DNA of 64,000 nucleotides. Origin: Bifidobacterium lemurum (GTDB lineage: Bacteria; Actinomycetota; Actinomycetes; Actinomycetales; Bifidobacteriaceae). The stretch's first letter is position 1. Each line of letters opens with the position of its first letter. The notes beneath the pieces were generated by a model that did not search any database, had not been told where the DNA came from, and saw nothing but the letters and a program-made list of their open reading frames with translations. The stretch is taken from contig NZ_CP062948.1 of NCBI RefSeq assembly GCF_014898175.1, positions 310,001-374,000 on the forward strand. Direction: 5' to 3'. The translations under genes were made by a program, and so were the position numbers. Positions 1 to 8,314 of this stretch are shown piece after piece.

Positions 1-645
1 GAGCGTGTTGTACACGTTGCCGCCCGGGGCGCTCTTCTTGTAGTCGTAGCCCCAGATTTTGCCGCCCATCTCGTATTGGACGGCGTTGTACATGTTGGGT
101 TGGTTGGGGTCGTATTGGTAGCTCCAGACCTCGGCCGCGATCTGCTTGGCCTCGTCGGTGGTGATTGCCATGTCGGTTCCTCCTTGCACTAGTTGTTTGA
201 ATTGGTCCCATGAGTATCCCCACTTGGTGAAGTAGGGAATAGGGTCTGTGTGGTCGGTGCCGCCCCACATGCGGCAGGCCTCGTCGTGGCAGATGAGCCG
301 GCCCGTGTCCCAGCCGCGCGCGGCGAGCCGTTCGCGCACGACCTGCGCGGCGATCTGGATGCCGCGCTGGAAGTCCGTCTCGTTGGTCGCCTCGCATATC
401 TCGAGGCCCTCGCACAGGCTGTTGCCGTTGCCCACGTGGGCCACGAGCCGGTCGTAGGGCACGGTGTGGTACGCCTCGGTCCAGTCAGACACGAGGTGGG
501 CCATGGGGATGGTCGGGTTGCGCGACCAGTAGGTGACGTGGTTCGCGGCCGTGGCCCCGGGGTTCGCGGTCGAGTGGACGCAGAAGTAGGACGGGTTCAG
601 CGGCCCGCTGCCCTGGCTGACGATTGCCTTCTTGATGACGCTCAT
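1..645 (-). CDS. Prophage endolysin, N-acetylmuramoyl-L-alanine amidase (3' end outside window)
   Basis: Cuts the bond between muramic acid and the stem peptide at the end of the lytic cycle. The reading frame is open from an ATG at 645 through position 1, so the C-terminus is missing. The visible 215 residues form an amidase_2 (PGRP-like) domain: a zinc-ligand type histidine in CVHSTANPG (about residues 22-30), the segment LEICEATNETDF (about 82-93), and CHDEACRMWGG (about 119-129). After about residue 155 a linker begins with MAITTDEAKQIAAEVWSY, probably leading to a cell-wall binding part. The start overlaps the holin stop (ATGA), so holin and endolysin are translationally coupled, the usual lysis cassette arrangement. 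No N-terminal signal peptide is seen, which fits holin-dependent export. Confidence 0.85.
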   Translation of the reverse strand, partial: MSVIKKAIVSQGSGPLNPSYFCVHSTANPGATAANHVTYWSRNPTIPMAHLVSDWTEAYHTVPYDRLVAHVGNGNSLCEGLEICEATNETDFQRGIQIAAQVVRERLAARGWDTGRLICHDEACRMWGGTDHTDPIPYFTKWGYSWDQFKQLVQGGTDMAITTDEAKQIAAEVWSYQYDPNQPNMYNAVQYEMGGKIWGYDYKKSAPGGNVYNTL

Positions 646-992
646 TCCGCCTCCTTGCTGGACCGGAACAGTTTCAGCACGGGACTGTCGGCGAGTTCGG
701 GGTTGATGGTCGCGAGGTTCTCGAGGATGCTGGCCGTCTCGGTCAGGGCGATGTACACGCCGGCCGGCACGACCAAAGGCACGGCGAAGCCGAGGTCGAT
801 GACCTGCTGGGCGTGCTCGATGACCATGGCCAATACCATGACCAGCACGAGCCCGCTCTTGTGCCACAGGCCCTCGCGCATCTTCTCCGATGAGATGTCG
901 TGCCGCATGGCGGCCTTCATCAGACCGGTGAGGTAGTCGAGGCAGATGAGCACGCCGACCACGGCCAGCGCCGCGATCTCCGTCTTGTCCAT
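642..992 (-). CDS. Phage holin
   Basis: Forms membrane lesions that release the endolysin. The product is 116 aa with two or three hydrophobic segments: about 5-23 (IAALAVVGVLICLDYLTGL), 46-62 (SGLVLVMVLAMVIEH) and 66-82. The pattern DYLTGLMKA, KMREGLWHK and a charged C-terminus (FRSSKEAE) matches the phage_holin_4 / toxin-secretion holin type. The start at 992 has AGGAG/AAAGG about 10 nt upstream. The gene lies between a tail-fibre-like gene and the endolysin and shares ATGA with the latter. Confidence 0.85.
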   Translation of the reverse strand: MDKTEIAALAVVGVLICLDYLTGLMKAAMRHDISSEKMREGLWHKSGLVLVMVLAMVIEHAQQVIDLGFAVPLVVPAGVYIALTETASILENLATINPELADSPVLKLFRSSKEAE

Positions 993-1018
993 GATGGGTT
1001 TCCTTTCTCCTGTATTGG

Positions 1019-1642
1019 TTATGCGAGAGGCCAGCTGAAGTTGCCGCTGAACCCGGTGCTGTCCTGCGCGCCGCCGCGGTTCGAGTAGCCGATCTTGCCG
1101 TCCGTGGTGATGTAGACCATCTTGTTGTTGACCTCGTTCGACACCACGGGCGAGAACTCGACGCGCCACGGCGGCCGGTACCCCTCGGGCACGGTCCCGA
1201 TGTCGCCCGACCCCCACGAGGCGGACGCGCTCGATTTCCAGTTGAGCGCCATATGCACCCATCCCTGCTTCTTCACGACGGTGCAGGTGCCGTACGACGC
1301 GAGGTTCGAGGGCACGCAGTCCACGGGAGACATGTCGGTGTCCGCGTCCGCGCGCGTCCACACACGGGTCCACACACTCCCGGACCACACGTAGGGGCCG
1401 TTGAGCGACTCGGTCGCGTCGGCGGTGACGTAGCCCGTCTGCCCGATCACGCCGGTCATGCCGGCCAGCGCCTCGTAGGTCTGCGCAATCACGGGCGCGG
1501 TCCCTTCGGGCGTGGCCCGCTGGTCGATCTCGTGCAATGCGGTTTCGATGCTTTGGCACATCTGCGCGAATTGCTCGGGCGCTTCGGACACGAGGTCGCT
1601 GGGGTCGGGCGAGTAGAGGCCATAGAGTGACGTGGTGGACAT
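1019..1642 (-). CDS. Minor tail / host-recognition protein (putative)
   Basis: A 207-aa protein of unknown exact role. The N-terminal half (about 1-80) is helical and polar, typical of an attachment stalk; the C-terminal half is beta-rich and has a phage-tip flavour (GSVWTRVWTRADADTDM; VYITTDGKIGYSNRGG; GFSGNFSWPL), a pattern seen at the ends of receptor-binding and baseplate-associated proteins. Its position between the tail protein gene and the lysis cassette is the place for such a protein in siphoviruses. Family membership was not established from motifs, so the call rests mainly on position and on the C-terminal style. Confidence 0.5.
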   Translation of the reverse strand: MSTTSLYGLYSPDPSDLVSEAPEQFAQMCQSIETALHEIDQRATPEGTAPVIAQTYEALAGMTGVIGQTGYVTADATESLNGPYVWSGSVWTRVWTRADADTDMSPVDCVPSNLASYGTCTVVKKQGWVHMALNWKSSASASWGSGDIGTVPEGYRPPWRVEFSPVVSNEVNNKMVYITTDGKIGYSNRGGAQDSTGFSGNFSWPLA

Positions 1643-1645
1643 GAT

Positions 1646-3151
1646 TTATCCTTCCTTGGTTTTGGTGACGGTGCTGATGGCGGCGAGCTCGGTCCACGAG
1701 TAGCGGACCGACTGCCATTGGGCGGTCCAGCCGTCGAGCCCGGACCATGGGATCGGACTGGTGGCCGCCGCGTGGGGCAGGGGGATGATGGTCAGTTCGT
1801 GGCGCAGGCGGGGACGGCCGCCCACCCAGTCGAAGCCGAGCAGTCCGCCGATGGCGAGCCACGCGGCCGAGAAGGCAGGCTGGCCGTCGCCGGCGGAGAG
1901 CCGGTGGAATCGACTGCCGTCGAACGTGATGGGCGGGGGCGGATAGCACCGGTAGAGGTCGGGCTGGTTGGCTGGGTCGATGTCGAGCGCGTCGATGGTC
2001 ACGGTCTCAGGTTTCAGGCGGGTGTCCCAGGCGGCGAGCCACGCGGCCGCCTGCTCGCGTTGCGCGTCGGTGAGCGCGGTCGTACCCCCGTCGAGCAGTC
2101 CGCCCGATTCGTCCGCCACCACCGCGTCCGACTCCTTGGTGACGCTGGATTGCAGGCGGGTCAGATTATCGGGCAGGCGGCCTCGGCCGCCGTAGATTAA
2201 TTCCGATTCCTCCCATTCGAGCTTGCCGTCCGACGCTTTGGCCGCTTTGGCGGTGACGGTGACCTGAGTGACGGGCTCGCTGATCTCCAGGCTCGCGTCG
2301 GCGGTGACCTTGCCCGCGTCGAGGCACACGCCCGTCCGGTCGCCCCGGACGGCGAGCATGCGCCCGTCCGATGTCGCCGTGAGCGTGACCGGCGTAGTTA
2401 GGTCCGTCGGCTCGATGGTCGAGCGCGTCCACCGGGGACGCTCATACCACAGGGGCAGACGGTGGTCGTGCGCGAACAGCCTGTGCAGGAGGTCGAGCTG
2501 GCTCGGACTGCTGTTCGTCTCGTACGCGGCGACGGCGTTGGGCAGGGAGAGGTCCCCTGTGCTGGCGGTCGGCGCTCCAGCCTCGGAGGCCCTCGTGTTG
2601 AGGGTCTCCAACCGGCTGGCGGGCGTGCCGACCCAATGCTGGCCCTCGTATTTCGCCGCCGAGGATACCGGCCCCTGCTTCTGCATGCGTTTCCATGTGA
2701 TCAGCTGGCTCGACGCGCTCAATTCGATAAGCCAGCCCTTGTCGTCGGCGCGTTGGGTGACGGTGCCGCCGGATTGGATCTCGCCGGCGAACACGACCGG
2801 CATGAGCGGGTCCGGCTGGACGGCGGACATGGGACGGTACCGCTGGTGCAGCGTGGCCAACGTGGCCGTGCCTTGGTCGGCCCACGCGCCCATCCGCGTC
2901 ATGTCCGCCCAGGTGGGAGGCGCGGTCAGGTAGAGCACCACGCGCGAGCCCATGAGCTCGGTCGCACGGCCCGCCAGCGCGCCGGTCCGGTCACGCAGGC
3001 TGAAGGTCAGCACGCTCGGTTCGGGCTGGCTGTCGGGCGAGTCCGTGCCCCAATCGACGGAAAACGAGGCGAGCGACGCGATGGCGTTGTCGTGGTCGGT
3101 GATGTCGGTCAGCACGCCGCCTATTTCGAGATACATGTAGGGAAGCTGCAT
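1646..3151 (-). CDS. Phage tail protein downstream of the tape measure (putative tail tip component)
   Basis: A 501-aa protein beginning MQLPYMYLEIGG at 3151; the preceding gene's TAA overlaps this ATG (TAATG), so the two are coupled. Residues 1-130 look like a beta-sandwich (SVDWGTDSPDSQPEPSVLTF), followed by segments on ligand or carbohydrate style domains and a long mixed alpha/beta part. In siphoviruses the two genes after the tape measure encode distal tail and tail-associated lysin/baseplate proteins; this is the only large one here, so it may combine both functions. I see no clear peptidase or lysozyme motif. Confidence 0.55.
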   Translation of the reverse strand: MQLPYMYLEIGGVLTDITDHDNAIASLASFSVDWGTDSPDSQPEPSVLTFSLRDRTGALAGRATELMGSRVVLYLTAPPTWADMTRMGAWADQGTATLATLHQRYRPMSAVQPDPLMPVVFAGEIQSGGTVTQRADDKGWLIELSASSQLITWKRMQKQGPVSSAAKYEGQHWVGTPASRLETLNTRASEAGAPTASTGDLSLPNAVAAYETNSSPSQLDLLHRLFAHDHRLPLWYERPRWTRSTIEPTDLTTPVTLTATSDGRMLAVRGDRTGVCLDAGKVTADASLEISEPVTQVTVTAKAAKASDGKLEWEESELIYGGRGRLPDNLTRLQSSVTKESDAVVADESGGLLDGGTTALTDAQREQAAAWLAAWDTRLKPETVTIDALDIDPANQPDLYRCYPPPPITFDGSRFHRLSAGDGQPAFSAAWLAIGGLLGFDWVGGRPRLRHELTIIPLPHAAATSPIPWSGLDGWTAQWQSVRYSWTELAAISTVTKTKEG

Positions 3152-4737
3152 TATCGGTTGCCTCGCTTGCGGTCGTAGTCGCGGGTGATTTTCCTGATTT
3201 CCCTGGCGACGGCCTCGGGGTCGGTCACGAGTCCGTCGAACCGCACGTTGATGGTCACATGGTCCTCGCGGACGGTCGGCCGGGTTTGCGAGCTTGCTGA
3301 CCATGCGGCCACGGCGCGCGAGGCGACGCCGGCGGGGCGCGTGCGTGACATGAGGCTGACCGCCCTTGCGGGCTGGTAGGCGGCGTACGCGACGGGCTCC
3401 ATGCTCGCGCCCGATGCCTGCGCGGACACGGACGCTGCGGCGTTGGACGCGCCGGTGATTTTGTCCCATAGGCCGGTGACCCAGTCCCATGCGCCCTTGA
3501 TGGCTCCCACGATGTCGTCGAACACTCCGAGCACGGAATCCTTGAGGCCGTTGAAGAATCCTCCGATCCTGTCGACGGCGGTCTTGGCCGGCGCGGCTAT
3601 CTTGTCCCACACGGCCTTGCCCGTGTTGGCGATGCTGTCCACGATGCCGCCGAACCATGTTTTGAACTCGTTCCATTTGTCGCTGATGGCCTGCGCGCAC
3701 CTCATGGCCACGCTCTTGACGGTCTCCCAGTTGGCGGCGAGCAGGACGATCGCCGCGACTATGGCAGCGATGATGGCAGCGACGGGCAGGAACGCCACGT
3801 TGACGGCTCCCTGGGCGACGGCGACGATGGCGGCGACGGCCGCGTATGCGCTCATGGCGGCGTTGACTCCGATGATCGCGGCGGCGACCACGCCGACCAC
3901 GACCGCCAATGGGGTGAGCCATGCGCTGTTCTGTTGCACCCATGAGACCATTTCGGTGAGTTTCTGGGTGACTGCGGTCACGACGGGCAGGAGCTGTTGG
4001 CCGAGCGCGGCCTGCGCGTTCTCCCACATGGCGTTGAGCCGCTGCTGCTGGCCTTGGGCGGTGTCGGCCTCTTTGCCGAAGTTGCCGGTAGCGTCGCCGG
4101 TCTGCTGGGTGATCGCGGCCAGGGTGGCCTGCATTTTGGCGTTGCGGTCGCCTGCCGCGTACAGGTCTCCCAGTCCCATCGAGGCGGCCTGCGCCTTCAA
4201 TGTGGCGTCGTTGAGGCTCACACCGTACGCCTCGATGGGGTCCATCTCTCCCTTGAGCGCGGAGCTCAACGCCTCGACGGCCTGTGTGGTCGTGCCACCG
4301 AACATCGAGCTGAGGTCGGCGCCGAGGGTGATGAGGTCGTTGGTCTTGCCGGCGACATCGTCCATGCTCATGCCGGCGTTCTTGAGCTGCGAGCCGATGA
4401 CGGTGGCGAGCTCGTTGTAGCTGTTCTGGCTCAGGCCGAGGGTCTGGGCGGCGTCCTCGGCCCAGGCGTGCACCTGCGCGGACACGTCCTTGAACACGGT
4501 GTCCACGCCGCCGATGCTCTGTTCGAGGTCGGCCGCCGCGTCGATGGCGGCTTTGCCGATCTCGGTGATCTTGCCGACCACGGCCGACGAGGCGATGGCG
4601 TTGGCCATGCCGGAGACGGCTGTGCTGGTCTTCTGCTGCATGGTCATCATCTCGCCGGTGGTCTGGTTGATGGCCTTGAGCGCGTCCCTCGCGTCGCCGG
4701 TGATGTTGACCTTGATGGTCGTGCTTTTCGATGCCAA
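3151..4737 (-). CDS. Tail tape measure protein
   Basis: Sets tail length and passes through the tube during DNA injection. About 528 aa if translation begins at the TTG at 4737, which is placed 7 nt after GGGGAGG and starts ASKSTTIKVNITGDA; an in-frame ATG at 4833 would run through the upstream chaperone gene and lacks a better site. Features: an Ala/Gln-rich helical N-terminal half with the TP901-type segment AWAEDAAQTLGLSQNSY (about 115-131), a hydrophobic block at about 270-340 (LAVVVGVVAAAIIGVNAAM and following Ile/Val/Ala runs), then alternating Trp-containing repeats (KWNEFKTWFGGIVDSI). At just over 500 residues it predicts a short tail for a siphovirus. Confidence 0.8.
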   Translation of the reverse strand: MASKSTTIKVNITGDARDALKAINQTTGEMMTMQQKTSTAVSGMANAIASSAVVGKITEIGKAAIDAAADLEQSIGGVDTVFKDVSAQVHAWAEDAAQTLGLSQNSYNELATVIGSQLKNAGMSMDDVAGKTNDLITLGADLSSMFGGTTTQAVEALSSALKGEMDPIEAYGVSLNDATLKAQAASMGLGDLYAAGDRNAKMQATLAAITQQTGDATGNFGKEADTAQGQQQRLNAMWENAQAALGQQLLPVVTAVTQKLTEMVSWVQQNSAWLTPLAVVVGVVAAAIIGVNAAMSAYAAVAAIVAVAQGAVNVAFLPVAAIIAAIVAAIVLLAANWETVKSVAMRCAQAISDKWNEFKTWFGGIVDSIANTGKAVWDKIAAPAKTAVDRIGGFFNGLKDSVLGVFDDIVGAIKGAWDWVTGLWDKITGASNAAASVSAQASGASMEPVAYAAYQPARAVSLMSRTRPAGVASRAVAAWSASSQTRPTVREDHVTINVRFDGLVTDPEAVAREIRKITRDYDRKRGNR

Positions 4738-4741
4738 TCGT

Positions 4742-4935
4742 TCACCTCCCCGTCTTGCGTTCCGTTTCCTCGAGCTGTTCCTGTTCTGTTTCCAGGAGGG
4801 CCATGGCGGTGCCCCAGTCGCGTTCGTCGGCATGGGCGCGCCATTGCCATGGGGTGCCGCCGAAGCGCGCCGCGAGCACGCAGCTCAGCTCGCACAGGCT
4901 CCCCTGGGGCCATGCGTCTAGGATTTTGGGTCGTC
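4742..4935 (-). CDS. Tail assembly chaperone T part, expressed only as a -1 frameshift fusion (GT)
   Basis: This frame has no good start of its own. It continues from the upstream chaperone gene after a -1 slip at 4924-4930, adding 60 residues beginning ILDAWPQGSL and ending EETERKTGR, to give a 157-aa GT fusion. In lambda-like tails GT bridges the tape measure and the tube subunits. The segment GGTPWQWRAHADERDW and the acidic helical end are typical of the T part. The stop lies 4 nt before the tape measure start. Confidence 0.75.
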
Positions 4936-5214
4936 GTCCTCGCCGTCGTCGTTGGCGTCGGTGTCGTCGTCCGGTGCGGGTGCGGCGATGCCGTCGACGT
5001 GCGACGCCCAACGCTCGAAGCCGTCCGTGACCTGGTGGCGTGACCGCAGCATCCAGTAGGCGGCGTACATGGTGGCCCTGAGGCTCTGGAAGCCTCCGGC
5101 CCAGCCCTCGCGTTGGGCCTTGTCCTCGGCTTTCATCTGCGCGAACGCGGTGATGGGCACCTTGTGTTCGGTGCCGTCGTCCATGGTGATGGTCATGGGT
5201 CGTGTCTTGGCCAT
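4918..5214 (-). CDS. Tail assembly chaperone G
   Basis: A 98-aa protein (MAKTRPMTITMDDG...) immediately upstream of the tape measure gene, where siphoviruses encode the short form of the tail assembly chaperone. The central helical segment contains WAGGFQSLRATMYAAYWML, and the end is strongly acidic (DDDTDANDDGEDDD). The gene ends at TAG (4918-4920), one codon after a slippery heptamer. The acidic tail probably serves as the linker in the fusion product. Confidence 0.75.
   Translation of the reverse strand: MAKTRPMTITMDDGTEHKVPITAFAQMKAEDKAQREGWAGGFQSLRATMYAAYWMLRSRHQVTDGFERWASHVDGIAAPAPDDDTDANDDGEDDDPKS
4924..4930 (-). promoter_or_regulatory. -1 ribosomal frameshift slippery site C CCA AAA
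   Basis: On the minus strand the zero frame reads GAC CCA AAA TCC TAG. The heptamer CCCAAAA has the X XXY YYZ form with zero-frame codons CCA and AAA. Slipping back one base gives CCC AAA ATC CTA GAC, which enters the open T frame. The stop codon is only one sense codon downstream, so slippage must happen here. I did not find an unambiguous stimulatory hairpin by eye. Confidence 0.75.
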
Positions 5215-5216
5215 GG

Positions 5217-5603
5217 CTATTCTCCTTTCACTTGGCTCAACGCCTTTTCGATGGCCTGGGCGAAGATGTCGTCGACCTCGTCGCGTGAGGCGTCGAGTCC
5301 CTCGCCCATGAAGTGCTGTCCGGTGATGTTGTGTCCCGGCCAGCCGAAGTTGATTGGTCCCGCGTAGGGGACGCGTTTCGATCCGGCGCGCACCACGCCG
5401 GCCCGTTGGGTCGCTCCCGAGCGGATGCTGGAGCGCAGACGGCCCGACCGTGATGGCGAGGCCTGTTGGATGCGTGGCTTGACGGCGTCGCTGGCCCGCT
5501 TGTAGGCGGCCTTGAGGTCCTGCATGTCCGCGCCGGCCTGTTTGAGGGTGCGGGCGAGGCGTGAGAGGCCTCGCGCGTCCAGGCTGAGCCGGAAGTCGCC
5601 CAT
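5217..5603 (-). CDS. HK97 gp10-like head-tail / tail completion protein
   Basis: A 128-aa protein with the family's typical core: a basic helix (LKAAYKRASDAVKPRIQQASP), the SRSGRLRSSIRSG motif near residues 52-64, and GPINFGWPGHNITGQHFMGEGLD (aromatic-Gly segment, about 83-105), then a C-terminal helix EVDDIFAQAIEKAL. Members act at the connector between the head-closure ring and the tail tube. Unusually it lies after the major tail gene in transcription order rather than before it. The start is just downstream of the major tail stop. Confidence 0.75.
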   Translation of the reverse strand: MGDFRLSLDARGLSRLARTLKQAGADMQDLKAAYKRASDAVKPRIQQASPSRSGRLRSSIRSGATQRAGVVRAGSKRVPYAGPINFGWPGHNITGQHFMGEGLDASRDEVDDIFAQAIEKALSQVKGE

Positions 5604-5604
5604 G

Positions 5605-6015
5605 TCAGGCCTTGGCCGCCGTGGCGATATCGGTCGCGGCGAAGCTGAAGTCGATGTCGTTCTTGGACTTCACGTCGCCGCCGAACGCGACGGGCGCGAT
5701 GGTGGTGTTGCCGTTGATTTCGAGCGTGCCCTTGTCGGAGGGGACGAACACGAACGGCAGGGTCTCTCCGGCGTGTTCGAGGCACCATGCCTGGAGGCCG
5801 TCGGCGCTGTAGTCCTCCTTGAGGGTGCCCTCGAGTTTCCAGCTGGTGGTCTGCGCGCCTCCTTCGGTGCCGCCGTCGAGGTAGGTGATGTCGTCGTCGG
5901 TGCTCGTGTCGGGGGTCACGGTGACGTTGGTGCAGTCGCCGCTGAAGTCCTTGGGGGTGCCGGTGTCGCCGATGGTGAGCGAGCCGGGGCCGAGCGTCCT
6001 GTTCTTGGTTGGCAT
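5605..6015 (-). CDS. Major tail tube protein
   Basis: A 136-aa beta-rich protein (LGPGSLTIGDTGTP; GGAQTTSWKLEGTLKEDY; FVFVPSDKGTLEINGN; FAATDIATAAKA). Size, fold style and position between connectors and the tail chaperones fit the tube subunit of a short non-contractile tail. The motif of Gly/Thr-rich strands ending in a small-residue tail is common in Actinobacteria phages. No Ig-like C-terminal extension is present. Confidence 0.75.
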   Translation of the reverse strand: MPTKNRTLGPGSLTIGDTGTPKDFSGDCTNVTVTPDTSTDDDITYLDGGTEGGAQTTSWKLEGTLKEDYSADGLQAWCLEHAGETLPFVFVPSDKGTLEINGNTTIAPVAFGGDVKSKNDIDFSFAATDIATAAKA

Positions 6016-6018
6016 AAT

Positions 6019-6375
6019 CTATTCCTCTCGGTTGATTTGGAGTTTGTATGCGGCGAGCGTGTCGCCGTTGGGTCGTTTGAAGCCGGCGGGCTCGGCTTGG
6101 ATTAGGTTCGCCTCCTGGAGGGTTTCGAGCTGGTCGATGGCTGTGTAGATGGAGTCGAGCGCGTCGGCCTGCGAGCCCATGGTGCCGGCGATGAGCCACA
6201 CGTCGAAGCTCGTGGCGTGCTCGTCCCATTGCTCCCATTGGATGGATGGCGGGCCGATGAGCGCGGTGACCCTGCCCTGCGCGGGTTTGACCTGCGCGGC
6301 GTCGGTCACCGCGCGGTCGATGATGTCCGCGTGTTCGAGCTGGGCGGCCAGTGCCCTGATTTCGTCCGCGATCAT
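6019..6375 (-). CDS. Head-tail connector, probable tail terminator
   Basis: A 118-aa protein starting MIADEIRALAAQ at 6375, whose ATG overlaps the preceding stop. It has an N-terminal helix, a central strand region (RVTALIGPPSIQWEQWDEHATSFDVWLIAG) and a helix SIYTAIDQLETLQEAN followed by ADPAG/KRPNG-style strands. This alpha-beta arrangement is that of tail terminator / minor tail completion proteins. The assignment is by fold style and by position directly before the tail tube gene. Confidence 0.6.
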   Translation of the reverse strand: MIADEIRALAAQLEHADIIDRAVTDAAQVKPAQGRVTALIGPPSIQWEQWDEHATSFDVWLIAGTMGSQADALDSIYTAIDQLETLQEANLIQAEPAGFKRPNGDTLAAYKLQINREE

Positions 6376-6716
6376 GCGATCCCCAGTCCGACGGCGAGCC
6401 CGGCCGCCCGAAGTTTCGGCCACGCGGCGCGCAGGGGGTCGCCGCTGACGCGGAACGGTTGGACGCTGTCCGTGCTGGCGACGGCCATCACGCCGCTTCT
6501 CGCGTCCTTCTGCCCGTACAGGTCCGCGGCGACGGTGACGACGATGTCGTCGCGGATGGGCTTGGCGAGTTGTTCGAACCGTGTGGGGAACCGTGCGACG
6601 AGGTAGGCGCGGGCCGTCTCGAGGCTGTCCGCGATGGCGTCCGCGTCGAAGTCGGTGGCGTCGACGAACGCCGTGAGGCGTTCGGTCAGCTCGTCCTTCT
6701 GCTGTTCGTCGGCCAT
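6372..6716 (-). CDS. Head-tail adaptor protein
   Basis: A 114-aa mostly helical protein (MADEQQKDELTERLTAFVDATDFD; ARAYLVARFPTRFEQLAKPIRDDIVVTVAADLYGQKDARSG). It fits the gp6/gp15-type adaptor that binds the portal, which in HK97-like phages is the first gene after the capsid. It is 14 nt from the capsid gene and its stop overlaps the next ATG. Confidence 0.65.
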   Translation of the reverse strand: MADEQQKDELTERLTAFVDATDFDADAIADSLETARAYLVARFPTRFEQLAKPIRDDIVVTVAADLYGQKDARSGVMAVASTDSVQPFRVSGDPLRAAWPKLRAAGLAVGLGIA

Positions 6717-6730
6717 GGTCGGTCTCGCGA

Positions 6731-8314
6731 TCAGGCGGAGGCGAGCGGGGCGATGCCGCCGGGGAACGTGGTGCCGAACGCGGCGTAGCCGTACACGGCG
6801 TAGTCGTCGGTCAGGGCGCGCGCGTTCATCTGCTGGAGCTGGAAGGGGCCGCCGGCCTCCCACATGGTCAATGCCTCGGGGTCGATGAACGCGGCGGTGT
6901 CCGCTGCGGCTCCGGGGAGCATGCGCACGCCGACGCGGAACACCTGGCCGGTCACGTCGCTCAGGTCCATGGTGCCGATGGTGTCCGAGCCGCGGCCGGA
7001 CACGTCCATGAGGGCGTTTCCTGAGCGGGTGAGCTTGGCCATGGCGGTGAACACGTCCTTGCCGACTGCGAGTGTGCCAATCTGCGCGCCTCGCGCGTCG
7101 ACGGCCTCGGCCGCGTCTATGATGACGCCTATCCACTGGTCGGCCGTCAGTGAGGACGGCGCGGCGGGGGTGGTGATCTGGTTGGCCGTGGCCCCGGCGA
7201 TCGCGGAGGCGAGGTAGTCGCGTGCGGCGGTCTCGGTCGCGGTCGCGTAGGCGATGGTCATGGCGCGCAACGCGGTTGACAGGGCGGGCGCGGTCGAGCG
7301 TTCGATGACCTGGCGGCTCAGCGTGGTGTAGCCGCCGTAGGTCTCGACGTTGGAGGTCTGCGAGCTGAGCGTGACCTTGCCGAACGCGAGGGCGTCGCCT
7401 TCGGTTGCCTGCTTGGCGACCTTCATGGTGTCGGTGCCCAGGGTCAGGTATTCCACGGTCATGCCGCTTGCGGGGAGCGCCTGGTGGACGAACATGTTGG
7501 CCACGCTGCGGCGGGACTGCACGAGCCTGATCTGGTCGGCGACCCACACGTTCGCGTTGTGCGCGTCGGGGCTGGTGATGAGGTCGCGCGCGTCGCGCTG
7601 GAATTCGACGGCCTGCTCGTCGCCCGCCTCAAGGGCTTTGAGGTAGTCGCCGGCCGAGCGCCACTGGGAGCCGAGCGCGGACGGCGCGGGCCTGTCGACG
7701 CGGGCGGACAGGTCGGCCAATGCCGAGCGCGTCTGCTCGTCCATGGTCTGGATTTTCTCGAGGATGTCCTCGATGTTCATGGTGGTGTTCCTTTCAGTGG
7801 TGGTGGTTGTGGTTTGCGTGTTGGTCGCGTCGCGCTGGCCGGTGATGGCCGCGTCGGGGTAGGCGGGGATGCCGGTCACGGCGACCTCGAATAGGTCGAC
7901 CTTGCGCCGGTGAACCTCGGTGATGCCGTCGTCGGTGTATTCCGTGCGGTTCTCGACCGGGGCGAAGCCTACAGATAGGCCGTCGTAGACGCCGTCGCGG
8001 ATGAGCTGGGCCGTCTCGCGTGCGCTCGGGGTGTCGGACAGGCGGGCGGTGATGTGCAGTCCGTCGGGTTCGGCGCGCATGTCGGTCACCTTGCCGATGA
8101 GGTCGCCGTGTCCTCGGCTGATTTTGACGCTCTGGCGCGAGCCGAAGTCGGTGTCGGGATCGAACACCTCGGCGTAGTCGCCCCAAAGCTTGTAGCGCGT
8201 GTTGAACGGCACGGCCACGCCCTCGATGGTGCGTCCGTCGCCGCTCGCATCGGATGCGCGTAGGGACAGGCCTCCTATGGTGAGCTCGCGGCGGGCCATG
8301 AGGTCATTGGGCAT
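6731..8314 (-). CDS. Fused prohead protease and HK97-fold major capsid protein
   Basis: One 527-aa reading frame carries two functions that are usually separate genes. Residues about 8-160 form an S78-type prohead protease: IEGVAVPFNTRY, the histidine of ISRGHGDLIGKV (about residue 69), DGVYDGLSVGFAPVE with the serine near residue 115, and FEVAVTGIPAYPDAAI. After a Thr-rich linker (TQTTTTTTERN, about 166-176) comes a short helical scaffold-like stretch (IEDILEKIQTMDEQTRSALADL) and then the capsid: VEYLTLGTDTMKVAKQ, ATETAARDYLASAIAG, and a C-terminal GYAAFGTTFPGGIAPLASA. The start at 8314 has AAGGAG 8 nt upstream; it overlaps the portal stop. The protease probably frees itself by cleavage in or near the linker. 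Confidence 0.85.
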   Translation of the reverse strand: MPNDLMARRELTIGGLSLRASDASGDGRTIEGVAVPFNTRYKLWGDYAEVFDPDTDFGSRQSVKISRGHGDLIGKVTDMRAEPDGLHITARLSDTPSARETAQLIRDGVYDGLSVGFAPVENRTEYTDDGITEVHRRKVDLFEVAVTGIPAYPDAAITGQRDATNTQTTTTTTERNTTMNIEDILEKIQTMDEQTRSALADLSARVDRPAPSALGSQWRSAGDYLKALEAGDEQAVEFQRDARDLITSPDAHNANVWVADQIRLVQSRRSVANMFVHQALPASGMTVEYLTLGTDTMKVAKQATEGDALAFGKVTLSSQTSNVETYGGYTTLSRQVIERSTAPALSTALRAMTIAYATATETAARDYLASAIAGATANQITTPAAPSSLTADQWIGVIIDAAEAVDARGAQIGTLAVGKDVFTAMAKLTRSGNALMDVSGRGSDTIGTMDLSDVTGQVFRVGVRMLPGAAADTAAFIDPEALTMWEAGGPFQLQQMNARALTDDYAVYGYAAFGTTFPGGIAPLASA

